Assembly (NCBI RefSeq): GCF_034366785.1 | Contig: NZ_CP112932.1 | Coordinates: 1,238,501-1,302,500, forward strand | From: Candidatus Trichorickettsia mobilis | Lineage (GTDB): Bacteria; Pseudomonadota; Alphaproteobacteria; Rickettsiales; Rickettsiaceae | Length of the DNA: 64,000 nt | Direction of reading: 5' to 3' | Shown: piece after piece, positions 18,691 through 26,895 of the stretch | Position numbering within the stretch: the first letter of the stretch is position 1 | Layout: each line of letters starts with the position of its first letter | Notes under the pieces: generated by a model | Seen by the model: the letters and a program-made list of their open reading frames with translations, nothing else | Databases searched by the model: none | What the model was told of the DNA's origin: nothing | Position numbers and translations under genes: made by a program

Positions 18691-19386
18691 TCAAGTATTT
18701 TTGTGTAAAGTCCATATACACTGGATTATTACTACCTGGATAAAATAAACAAATAATATATTTCTGGTAATCACATTTATTTTTAGATTAATTGGTTGAT
18801 TAAAATTACGTGCGGTTATCAGAAAATATCCACTAATTGCTATTAGTATAGTTATAATAAGGTCGGTATTTGTTGGTGTAAATATAGCAAAACTATGAAA
18901 TAATGAGAGGATCACTGTAATTGCTACTGTTAAATTGCGATTTCTGTCTTCATATTTTGCGATATGTCCTAGAATCATTATTGTTATAACCAGAGTACCA
19001 TATTCAAATAAAAAGTCGGTATAAGGAAACAGAATCCCGCTAATTATTACATGCAGGTAGCTACTGGTAAATTTTTTTAATTGATGATCGAATAAAAATA
19101 TATACCATTGTCCTAGATAAATACTGATTAAGATATTAGCTCCTTGAAATTTCCCAAAAATAATTCGTGTTATAGCATATAATAATATCCCTAATATTAA
19201 GATTAAGTGTTTCGGACGTTTGTGAAAATTATAACCAGCAAAAAAACAGAAAATAGGCATCGCTAATCTACCAATAGCGCGTAATATTTGTTGTTCTGGG
19301 TAGAAATATAGACCTATATGATCAATAGTCATCGCGAGCACCGCTATCAACTTAAGTAGATCTTGATGATTAGATTGTGCTTTCAT
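18691..19386 (-). CDS. TraX family membrane protein
   Basis: A 231-residue inner-membrane protein with about eight hydrophobic segments. The family motifs are LLKLIAVLAMTIDHIGLYF (about 10-28), RAIGRLAMPIFCFFAGYN and the final helix. TraX of the F plasmid acetylates the pilin N terminus; chromosomal homologues, common in Rickettsiales, are likely acyltransferases of unknown substrate. It overlaps the end of murJ by 17 bases, indicating coupled expression. Confidence 0.75.
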   Translation of the reverse strand: MKAQSNHQDLLKLIAVLAMTIDHIGLYFYPEQQILRAIGRLAMPIFCFFAGYNFHKRPKHLILILGILLYAITRIIFGKFQGANILISIYLGQWYIFLFDHQLKKFTSSYLHVIISGILFPYTDFLFEYGTLVITIMILGHIAKYEDRNRNLTVAITVILSLFHSFAIFTPTNTDLIITILIAISGYFLITARNFNQPINLKINVITRNILFVYFIQVVIIQCIWTLHKNT

Positions 19387-20905
19387 TTTTTGATAATAAT
19401 TCTTGATAGATTCCTAAAATTAGGCTGCTGATAAAAAACACTAAAGCTCCAGTAATAATGGTCGCTGACAGGGTTAATGATTTAATTAATAGTGATTCAT
19501 GATAAAAATATGAGCCATAATAATGGTTGATTATTAAAATTATCAGGCTCATAGATAAAGCACTGAAAAGTAATTTTAGAGTAAAAATCATAATTTTTTT
19601 GGAAGTAAAAGGGACTACATGATAAACTTTGCCGTATTTATGTAATAACCAAACATTATACCAGGCAGCGATGGATGAGCCAAGTGCTATTCCTATATGA
19701 TCAAAGAACAACATTAATAGTAAGTTTAAGATAGTATTTATAGTTAATGAATATATGGTTATTTTTAATGGAGTTTTAGTATCATTATTTGCATAAAAAA
19801 TAGGCATAAAAATCTTAGAAAGGACAAAAGCAGGTAATCCTATTGCAAAAGCTGAAATTGCTTGTGCGGTTTTTATAGTATCATCAGCAAGAAAAGCGCC
19901 ACGCTCAAAAATTATATGAATAATAGGTTCAGATAGTAAAATTATCCCAAGGCTTGCTGGTATCGATAAAAATAAGCCTGCTTTGATAGCTTTGTTTTGA
20001 AGCTGGTAAGCTTTTTTTAAGTCATTGATTTTATATATTTTAGATAACTCAGGAAGTAGTATTGTGCCAAAAGTTATTCCGATAATTGATAGTGGAAATT
20101 GATAAATGCGATCTGCATATGAAAGAATAGAAACAGCTCCGGGAATAAAGCTGGCAATTGATTGTGAGATAAATAAATTTAATTGATATACACCTGAGCT
20201 TAAGGTTGCCGGAATCATATTCAATAAAAATTTCTTTACATCACTATCATGAATATTAATAGTCAGAGGAAACGACAAGTTAGCTTTAAAGACAAAATAA
20301 AGCATAAATAAGATTTGTAATATTCCTGCAATCACTACGGCAATACTAATTGCAATAGGTGATGAGATATATTGTTGTAAAATTAGAGTGCCTATTATGA
20401 CGGTAACACTTAAAATAATTGGCGCAAACGCAAAAGCGGCAAATTGTTTTACGGAATTCAAGATACCACCCAATAAGGCTGTTGCAGAAATAAATATTAC
20501 ATAAGGTATAGTGATTCGGCATACTAATATAGTTAACTCAAATTTTTCTAAATTTTTATGAAATCCTGGGGCTAGTATCAATACTATTGATGGCATAAAA
20601 ATTTCCATTAAAACTACTAACGTGATCAGAGTTAATAATAATAAAGTAAAAATTTCTCCAGAAATTTTACGAGCTGCCGCAGATGAATGTAATAATTTTT
20701 CATTAAAAATTGGAATAAAGACGGCAGATAATGCTCCTTCACCAAAAATACGTCGAAACAAATTTGGTAATTTAAAAGCTACATTAATACTGTCAGCTAA
20801 ATAACTGGTGCCAAACATTGAAGCAATAAATAACTCTCTTGCCAGTCCAAAAATACGAGAAAGTAATGTAAAGAATGCTACGATTATACCAGAACGAAAT
20901 AACAC
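19370..20905 (-). CDS. murJ: lipid II flippase MurJ (MviN)
   Basis: A 511-residue polytopic membrane protein with about 14 helices. It has the N-terminal signature SRIFGLAREL and the segment PNLFRRIFGEGALSAVFIP typical of MurJ. It moves lipid II across the inner membrane for peptidoglycan synthesis. Presence of murJ and pbpC in this window indicates that the bacterium keeps at least part of the cell-wall pathway. The TraX-like gene follows with overlap. Confidence 0.93.
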   Translation of the reverse strand: MLFRSGIIVAFFTLLSRIFGLARELFIASMFGTSYLADSINVAFKLPNLFRRIFGEGALSAVFIPIFNEKLLHSSAAARKISGEIFTLLLLTLITLVVLMEIFMPSIVLILAPGFHKNLEKFELTILVCRITIPYVIFISATALLGGILNSVKQFAAFAFAPIILSVTVIIGTLILQQYISSPIAISIAVVIAGILQILFMLYFVFKANLSFPLTINIHDSDVKKFLLNMIPATLSSGVYQLNLFISQSIASFIPGAVSILSYADRIYQFPLSIIGITFGTILLPELSKIYKINDLKKAYQLQNKAIKAGLFLSIPASLGIILLSEPIIHIIFERGAFLADDTIKTAQAISAFAIGLPAFVLSKIFMPIFYANNDTKTPLKITIYSLTINTILNLLLMLFFDHIGIALGSSIAAWYNVWLLHKYGKVYHVVPFTSKKIMIFTLKLLFSALSMSLIILIINHYYGSYFYHESLLIKSLTLSATIITGALVFFISSLILGIYQELLSKNESTI

Positions 20906-21234
20906 TAGATGTATTGTTTTATTAATGTTTTAAAATAACTATCCACAATATGTGATAGTTTGTTAATTGCAGGGCAGATATTAACTCAATCATCAAGTTT
21001 TTAGCAAGTAATAATTTAATAACTCAATTACATTATGCAAAATATGATAGATCTTATTAACTATCATCTATTCATGATTTAAGTTCTCTTGAATTTTATT
21101 ATTAGAGCTCTTTGGAAACTCATTTCTGAGAGAGGATTTATTAAAAGAGAAACAGCTTTGATCTGCAGCGTACTTTTGGTTTGCTTTGGATTTGAGTATC
21201 GAACCTGTATACAAATCATCTATAGAAGTAGAGT

Positions 21235-21292
21235 TGGTCACCAGCTTTTTAAGTCATATATTGATGTTCAAATTTAAAAACCGTGAACGCTC
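21235..21292. repeat. dispersed repeat, copy 2 (first copy at 2098-2160)
   Basis: Same orientation and nearly the same sequence as 2098-2160, including TATTGATGTTCAA and CCGTGAACGCTCAC. The extent beyond the match is not defined. Confidence 0.7.
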
Positions 21293-21459
21293 ACGTAGAG
21301 TTTGTGAGAGAGGTCTATTAAATGATTCATGAATTTGACCATTTTCAGAAGCCAAAATTATTTTTTACTAAAACCTCTCGCAGCTACCTCTAAAATACGA
21401 AAATCATAACATCAGTTTAGTTTTTTTAAAAATACATTGGTTATTATTAATTATTTTTA

Positions 21460-21488
21460 TTGACAGAATAGTTAATAATATATATTAT
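21460..21488 (+). promoter_or_regulatory. sigma-70 promoter of the patatin gene
   Basis: A consensus -35 TTGACA (21460-21465), a 17-base spacer, and TATTAT as -10 (21483-21488), about 66 bases before the ATG at 21555. This is the best sigma-70 match I noticed in the window, which suggests high expression. Confidence 0.65.
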
Positions 21489-21554
21489 AATATCAAATCA
21501 CTAGATTTTATTAATATTAAACCAAATCAACAATAAATTATAAGGTTAAAAACT

Positions 21555-23276
21555 ATGTTTGAATCAATAACAAATTATTTACTAGGGTCAAATGAATCTA
21601 CAAAACAAACTACAGAACCGATAAAACATATTACTTTTAGTGGCGGTGGCGCTAAAGGTGCTGTTTATGGAGGTGTATATAAAATTTTAAAGAAATTTGG
21701 TGTTATAGACGAGGTAGAAGATATAGCAGGTACTTCAGCTGGCGCTATTACTGCTGCCTTTGTAGCAACTGGAATTTCTGCAGAGAAATTTGAAGATCTT
21801 TCGAATAAAACAAATTTTAAAGATTTATTAGGCAAGGGATTGGTTGGGCTTCCTATAGTCAATGATGCTATCCCTTTATATGAATTGCTACGTACTACTA
21901 TTGCAACAAATATTCAAGATTTTCTAACAGAATTTTTACAAAATGATTTTGTTATAGATGATATTAAAGGTCAATTGTTACCAGACTTAATAAAAGCGAA
22001 AGCAAGTCTTGAAGAAGTATTGCGTAAAAAAATAGATGATAGAGAAAAATATACAGCAGCAATAGAAGAAGATGAGTTTTTAGTAATTGATGCATCTGAG
22101 CTTTATAATATTGACACAGAAATAACAGCTTTATTGCAACAACGAGTAAAATTTATCAATCAGCAAAGCAATATTGAACTACTAGAAGAGAATTTACAAG
22201 CGCTTTTACAAAAATGTACCACAGAAGGAGACATAACTTTTGGAGATTTAGCTTTATTAAGAACTATTGCTCCGGAAAAATTTAAAAATCTAATGGTAAC
22301 AGCAACGAACTACCAAAATGGTGATCTAACAATTTTTAGTGGCGAGAATACTCCAAATGTTGAAATAGCTTTAGCATGTAAGGCTTCAGCTGCGATACCA
22401 GGAGTATTTCAAGGAGTACAAATTAATGGAGTTTGGTATTATGATGGTGGTTGTAGAGATAATGTGCCAATAAAGTATTTTGCAGGATCCAACAATGAAA
22501 CTCAAGCTCAATGTCAAACTCTGGCTTTTGTTTTTGGCGGTGATGATTTAAACTCTAGTGCAAATAAAGCGATATATAGCGCCACACCAAATATTTCTAA
22601 GACTGGTATGGCAAAAAATATAATTGATAATGCGCTATATTATGGGCTTGGCATAGGCAAGGGTAAAGATCAGATGTTATATACCGCTGAACAAAATAAA
22701 CACTGGGAAGAATTACGCGAAATAGCACTTAATGTAGTACCTTTGGGTACAGGCAACATTGGCACGCTTTCTTTTGATGAAGCTGCGGCGCAAGCTAAAT
22801 ATTTAACTCTGAAAGGTGAAACTCAAACTATGAGATATTTACTCAATCATAATATGATTGATCAATCTATGAATGATTCACTTGCTCTAAGAGAGTTCTT
22901 TTTAACTGTCTATGAAAAAGTTACAACCAAAGAAAACCCACAAAATTATTTACTGAATTTTGTTGAGGAAGAAAAATGGCTTAATCAAGACCCACAGATA
23001 GTGATTAAAGAATTTATTGAGCTCACAGCAGATAGTAACGTTAGAGATGAATTTATGGCAACGTTGAATTGTAAGCAGGCTAGCAATGTGATAAAAAACG
23101 TTTGTTACGACTACACTTTAGACAATATTGATTTAAATTCATCGATGGTGTTTGCGGATACAGATAATATTGTAGATTATGAATTTTATCTGAATAATCA
23201 TTTTAATGCATTTGGTTCAACCCATTATGAAGACTTTGGCTTACTTGGTAATAGCTATGTTATGTGCGTAAGTTAA
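21555..23276 (+). CDS. patatin-like phospholipase
   Basis: A 573-residue protein with the catalytic dyad of bacterial patatins. The oxyanion loop is SGGGAKGA (29-36), the nucleophile elbow is GTSAG with Ser61, and Asp297 sits in DGG. Patatins are lipid acyl hydrolases (phospholipase A2). In Rickettsia the Pat1/Pat2 proteins are secreted and act on host membranes. Between the Ser and Asp blocks is a Leu-, Glu-rich helical insert (about 140-230), and a C-terminal extension of about 270 residues follows the catalytic core. No Sec signal peptide is visible. Promoter at 21460-21488; terminator-like hairpin after the stop. Confidence 0.88.
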   Translation: MFESITNYLLGSNESTKQTTEPIKHITFSGGGAKGAVYGGVYKILKKFGVIDEVEDIAGTSAGAITAAFVATGISAEKFEDLSNKTNFKDLLGKGLVGLPIVNDAIPLYELLRTTIATNIQDFLTEFLQNDFVIDDIKGQLLPDLIKAKASLEEVLRKKIDDREKYTAAIEEDEFLVIDASELYNIDTEITALLQQRVKFINQQSNIELLEENLQALLQKCTTEGDITFGDLALLRTIAPEKFKNLMVTATNYQNGDLTIFSGENTPNVEIALACKASAAIPGVFQGVQINGVWYYDGGCRDNVPIKYFAGSNNETQAQCQTLAFVFGGDDLNSSANKAIYSATPNISKTGMAKNIIDNALYYGLGIGKGKDQMLYTAEQNKHWEELREIALNVVPLGTGNIGTLSFDEAAAQAKYLTLKGETQTMRYLLNHNMIDQSMNDSLALREFFLTVYEKVTTKENPQNYLLNFVEEEKWLNQDPQIVIKEFIELTADSNVRDEFMATLNCKQASNVIKNVCYDYTLDNIDLNSSMVFADTDNIVDYEFYLNNHFNAFGSTHYEDFGLLGNSYVMCVS

Positions 23277-23295
23277 GTATTGTTACACAAAAATT

Positions 23296-23331
23296 ACAAC
23301 GACGGTCGTGCAAGTAGTGTATCGTCGTTGT
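23296..23331. terminator. hairpin between the convergent patatin and grxC genes
   Basis: Arms ACAACGACG (23296-23304) and CGTCGTTGT (23323-23331) are exact inverted copies with an 18-base loop. It stands between two convergent genes and may serve both. Confidence 0.55.
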
Positions 23332-23335
23332 GAGA

Positions 23336-23623
23336 CTAAGACAAGATTTTTTCTAAAATTTCAAAATTATTGTCTAACAGCTTTTGTAATTGACCTTCCT
23401 GTTCAAGAGCATATAAATCGTCACTACCACCAACATGTATATCATTAATAAATATTTGAGGTACAGTTTTACGACCACCTGCTTGTTGAATCATTTTTTC
23501 TCTTAACTGCTGATCGTTTTCAATATTAATTTCTTCAAATTGAGCATTCTTTCTTTGAAGTAAAGCTTTGGCTCTAAGACAATATGGGCATGACGAACTA
23601 GTGTAAATAACAACTTTTGACAT
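23336..23623 (-). CDS. grxC: glutaredoxin 3
   Basis: A 95-residue thioredoxin-fold protein with the dithiol active site SSCPYC (about 10-15), the cis-Pro region KTVPQIFI and the glutathione-binding GGSDDL. It reduces disulfides and mixed disulfides with glutathione. Length is normal. It is divergent from uvrB. Confidence 0.92.
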   Translation of the reverse strand: MSKVVIYTSSSCPYCLRAKALLQRKNAQFEEINIENDQQLREKMIQQAGGRKTVPQIFINDIHVGGSDDLYALEQEGQLQKLLDNNFEILEKILS

Positions 23624-23730
23624 AATATTATTTTATTCATTTTATAATTGATTTTATTAGGATAGAATATCTCTAGGTAATTGGCTCGGATATTAGCGTA
23701 ATTATTAAGTTCTTGGCAAGTAATAGTTTA

Positions 23731-25716
23731 ATGGCTCAGTTTTTAATTAAATCAGATTATCAACCTGCTGGTGATCAACCAGCAGCGATTCAGCAAATTG
23801 TTGAAGGTTTGGTATCTGGACAGAAATCACAAATGTTACTTGGTATTACCGGTTCAGGTAAAACTTTTACCATGGCTAATATCATTGCCAGGATGAATTG
23901 TCCAGCTTTAATTATGGCACATAATAAAACTTTGGCTGCTCAAATTTATTCAGAAATGAAGGAGTTGTTTCCGGATAATGCTGTCGAATATTTTGTTTCT
24001 TATTATGACTATTATCAACCAGAAGCTTATGTTGCGCGTACTGATACTTATATCGAAAAAGATGCATCGATTAACGATACTATAGACTTACTACGACATT
24101 CTGCTACTCGTTCTCTATTAGAAAGAAGAGATGTGATAGTAGTATCATCAGTATCATGCATATATGGTTTAGGCTCTCCTGAACTTTATAACCAGATGGT
24201 CATAATCTTAAAAGTTGGTGATAGCTATTCTAGAAGCCAATTACTACTTGAGTTGATAAATTTGCAATATGAACGGAATGATATCGGTTTTGAGCGAGGA
24301 ACATTTAGAGTTAAAGGTGATAATGTAGATATTTTTCCAGCTCATTATGCTGATAAGGCTTGGAGATTATCATTTTTTGGTAATGAACTTGAATATATCC
24401 ATGAATTTGATCCTTTGACTGGTAATACTATTGCTAAACTTGCTCAAGTGGTGGTTTACGCAAACTCTCACTTTATAACTTCACAGGCAGTAATCAAAAA
24501 AGCAATTGGTGAAATTGAGATTGAATTGCAGCAGCATTTACAATTTTTACATAAACAAGGCAAATTATTAGAAGAACAGCGAGTGAAATCTCGTACCAAC
24601 TATGATCTTGAAATGCTAATGGAAACCGGTAGCTGTAAAGGAATAGAGAATTATTCAAGATTCATGACTGGAAGATTGCCAGGTCAACCGCCGCCTACTT
24701 TATTTGAATATTTACCTAAAGATGCTTTATTGTTTGTTGATGAGAGTCATGTGACAGTACCACAAGTTCGAGGAATGTATAATGGTGATCGAGCTAGAAA
24801 AGAAGCGTTGATCGAACATGGGTTTCGTCTACCGTCAGCATTGGATAACCGGCCGCTAAAGTTTGATGAATGGCAAAATTTACGTCCGCAAACTATTTTT
24901 GTATCAGCCACTCCAAGTGAATTTGAATTACAGGAAACTCATGGTGTAATCGTAGAGCAAATTATTAGACCTACCGGTCTTTTAGATCCGGAATGCATTA
25001 TCAGACCGGCAACTAATCAGGTTGAAGATTTACTAGAGGAAATCAGAGTTACCGTCAATAGATCTTTACGAGTATTAGTGACGACGCTAACTAAAAAAAT
25101 GGCAGAAGACTTAACCAGTTATTTGCAGGAATTAGGGCATAAGGTTGAATATTTACATTCAGAAATTCAGACTATGGAACGTATAGAAATAATAAAAGAT
25201 TTAAGACATGGCAATATTGACGTTATTGTCGGCATTAATTTGCTTAGAGAGGGCTTGGATATACCAGAGTGCGGTTTAGTGGCAATCCTCGATGCTGATA
25301 AAGAAGGATTCTTACGTTCAGAAGTATCTTTAATTCAGACTATAGGTAGAGCAGCTCGTAATAGTGAGGGAAGGGTAGTATTATACGCTGATCGTATTAC
25401 TAAATCAATTGACAAAGCGGTAGCTATAACTATGAAACGTAGACAGCTGCAAACAGAGTATAATCAAAAATTTGGAATTATTCCTAAAACTATTAATCGT
25501 AAAATTTATGCGTTAACTGAATTTGATAAAGTGAGTAAAATTGTTAATATTGAACAGGATCGTGAATTATTACGAGATCAAGGTAAATTAAAAGTATATA
25601 TAGAAAAATTAAAGAAAGAGATGCGAGCTGCAGCTAGTAACTTAGAATTTGAAACTGCTGCAGCGATTAGAGATAAAATTAAATTATTGAACGAAGCCGT
25701 GTTAGAACTAAATTAA
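23731..25716 (+). CDS. uvrB: excinuclease ABC subunit B
   Basis: A 661-residue helicase-like repair protein. Walker [11 protein letters not shown] lies near residue 40. The beta-hairpin that inserts into DNA is [15 protein letters not shown]-type DESHV, the helicase motif [14 protein letters not shown] and QTIGRAARN follow, and a C-terminal UVR domain contacts UvrC. A TTG at 23713 would add six residues, but the ATG at 23731 gives the family N terminus ([17 protein letters not shown]), so I use it. Confidence 0.96.
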   Translation: MAQFLIKSDYQPAGDQPAAIQQIVEGLVSGQKSQMLLGITGSGKTFTMANIIARMNCPALIMAHNKTLAAQIYSEMKELFPDNAVEYFVSYYDYYQPEAYVARTDTYIEKDASINDTIDLLRHSATRSLLERRDVIVVSSVSCIYGLGSPELYNQMVIILKVGDSYSRSQLLLELINLQYERNDIGFERGTFRVKGDNVDIFPAHYADKAWRLSFFGNELEYIHEFDPLTGNTIAKLAQVVVYANSHFITSQAVIKKAIGEIEIELQQHLQFLHKQGKLLEEQRVKSRTNYDLEMLMETGSCKGIENYSRFMTGRLPGQPPPTLFEYLPKDALLFVDESHVTVPQVRGMYNGDRARKEALIEHGFRLPSALDNRPLKFDEWQNLRPQTIFVSATPSEFELQETHGVIVEQIIRPTGLLDPECIIRPATNQVEDLLEEIRVTVNRSLRVLVTTLTKKMAEDLTSYLQELGHKVEYLHSEIQTMERIEIIKDLRHGNIDVIVGINLLREGLDIPECGLVAILDADKEGFLRSEVSLIQTIGRAARNSEGRVVLYADRITKSIDKAVAITMKRRQLQTEYNQKFGIIPKTINRKIYALTEFDKVSKIVNIEQDRELLRDQGKLKVYIEKLKKEMRAAASNLEFETAAAIRDKIKLLNEAVLELN

Positions 25717-25829
25717 ATGTAACGTTCACGGATTAAAAAATACTCCAAAAGCCTGTCATTGCAAGGGATGTGCATAAGCACATTACGAAGCAATCCAGAA
25801 AAAAATCATAACAGTAACACAGCTTTTAC

Positions 25830-26190
25830 GTATCTATTCAGGGGTCTGGCGCAAACCACAGATATATGATATATATACTAGTCTATTAACGCACTCGATG
25901 TCATTCCCAGCAACAGCGAGAATCTAGGAATAAAAACCTCAAATGCTTAGATGTACGGCTGGATCCCCGCCGTTGCTGGGAATGACATCGTGGAAGCAGT
26001 TTGTTGTCAAACTCACCATCTGTATATAGCGTCGTCAGTGAGCTTGGGACGACAAAATTTCGCGTGATTCACCTGTGCGAAACAAAGTAATACTGCTTGC
26101 GCAGGTTCACACTAAAATTTAAAGTAACTAGCTCACTGACTCTAGCTATACCTGATACGGTAAAGGTTTGCCAGGGACGTGAATAGATAC
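25830..26190. mobile_element. MITE-like element, copy 2, with exact 8-bp target duplication
   Basis: Ends GTATCTATTCA and TGAATAGATAC are inverted. Flanks are the direct repeat GCTTTTAC at 25822-25829 and 26191-26198. Minus the inner insertion (122 bp plus TA) it is 237 bp, close to the 232 bp of copy 1 at 2297-2528, of which it is an inverted copy. It inserted in the loop of a palindrome whose stem TAACACAG/CTGTGTTA flanks the site. Confidence 0.85.
26027..26148. mobile_element. 122-bp palindromic element inserted at a TA site
   Basis: Absent from MITE copy 1, so copy 1 shows the empty site. It begins TAGCGTCGTCAGTGAGCT and ends with a near-inverted copy of this. It is flanked by TA on both sides (26025-26026, 26149-26150) where copy 1 has a single TA. 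The interior is also loosely palindromic. TA duplication and such ends suggest mobilisation by an IS630/Tc1-mariner-type transposase. Confidence 0.75.
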
Positions 26191-26278
26191 GCTTTTACTG
26201 TGTTAATCTTTCTGAGTTGCTTCGTTGTAACCTAAAGGTTAACTTTTCGCAATGACGATTCTTAAAGTTGTGTAAAAC

Positions 26279-26797
26279 CTAACCAGCTTTTTTTATTTGT
26301 ATGGAAATAAGATTTTGCTTCCATGTCTCTTTTGTTAATTCAGGCATTGGAGCTTTCTTAATTGCATAATGAAAAAAGTGAATACCTTCATCTGTTTTTA
26401 CTACTTTAGCTAGCTCTGATTGATCAGGTTGACCTGAGCAATCTTTACTAGTAAATAGCCACATTCTCTCATTTGGTTTTTGATACAAGGATTGCCAATC
26501 AACATTAGGGCATACTGCTGTCAATGAGGCTTTGTTTTGTGCTTCAAAGACATCAAGATTAATATCTTTATTTAACCCTGGGAAAAATTGTACAGTTACT
26601 AATTCTGACCAGTTGTCAACAGTTTCACCTGATATCACATATTCATCAAAAACAGGTTTTCCTGTTCCAGAAGAATTTTGAAACTTAGACCATGCTAGCA
26701 TCCATTTTCTATCATCAAAAACTGGTTTTGCTTCTTCTATTGCATAACTATTAACAAAAGACAGAAATAAAGGGAATAACATCAAGTAACGCAACAT
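26279..26797 (-). CDS. hypothetical secreted protein, 172 aa
   Basis: Residues 1-19 form a signal peptide (MLRYLMLFPLFLSFVNSYA). The mature part has two cysteines, in VCPNVDW and DCSGQPD, that could form a disulfide in the periplasm. The C-terminal stretch FFHYAIKKAPMP followed by ETWKQNLISIQI is globular in look. I do not recognise a family. It is downstream of the autotransporter gene on the same strand but separated by a strong hairpin terminator, so it is probably expressed on its own. Confidence 0.65.
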   Translation of the reverse strand: MLRYLMLFPLFLSFVNSYAIEEAKPVFDDRKWMLAWSKFQNSSGTGKPVFDEYVISGETVDNWSELVTVQFFPGLNKDINLDVFEAQNKASLTAVCPNVDWQSLYQKPNERMWLFTSKDCSGQPDQSELAKVVKTDEGIHFFHYAIKKAPMPELTKETWKQNLISIQIKKAG

Positions 26798-26842
26798 ATG
26801 ACAGCCTCAATAAGATTAAGAGTTTGATAATGTAGGCGATTA

Positions 26843-26890
26843 AATAATAAACCTCTCTCACGCTTAAGTTTGTGAGAGAGGTTTATTATT
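26843..26890 (-). terminator. 19-bp perfect hairpin after the autotransporter gene
   Basis: Arms 26843-26861 and 26872-26890 are exact inverted copies (core CCTCTCTCAC/GTGAGAGAGG, AT-rich base) with a 10-base loop. On the minus strand it follows the autotransporter stop at 26896, and TAATA-rich sequence follows. Confidence 0.7.
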
Positions 26891-26895
26891 AGAAA

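Larger units (their letters stand above)
20906..21554. other. 649-bp intergenic region upstream of the patatin gene
   Basis: No gene is visible. A stretch at about 20990-21032 resembles the DNA around the uvrB start (23696-23737). A dispersed repeat at 21235-21292 matches 2098-2160. An imperfect inverted repeat GAGAGAGGT ... ACCTCTCGC lies at about 21306-21393. The patatin promoter follows at 21460-21488. Confidence 0.6.
25717..26278. repeat. 562-bp intergenic region holding nested mobile palindromes
   Basis: No gene. A 133-bp dispersed palindrome (ends GTCATTGC at 25755 and GCAATGAC at 26256) is split at its loop by a MITE (25830-26190), which is itself split by a 122-bp palindromic element (26027-26148). 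Each insertion has its own target duplication. Confidence 0.8.

Noticed and set aside
21089-21277. 62-codon plus-strand ORF before the patatin gene
   Set aside because: It lies partly in a dispersed repeat also found at 2098-2160, has no ribosome-binding site and no motif.
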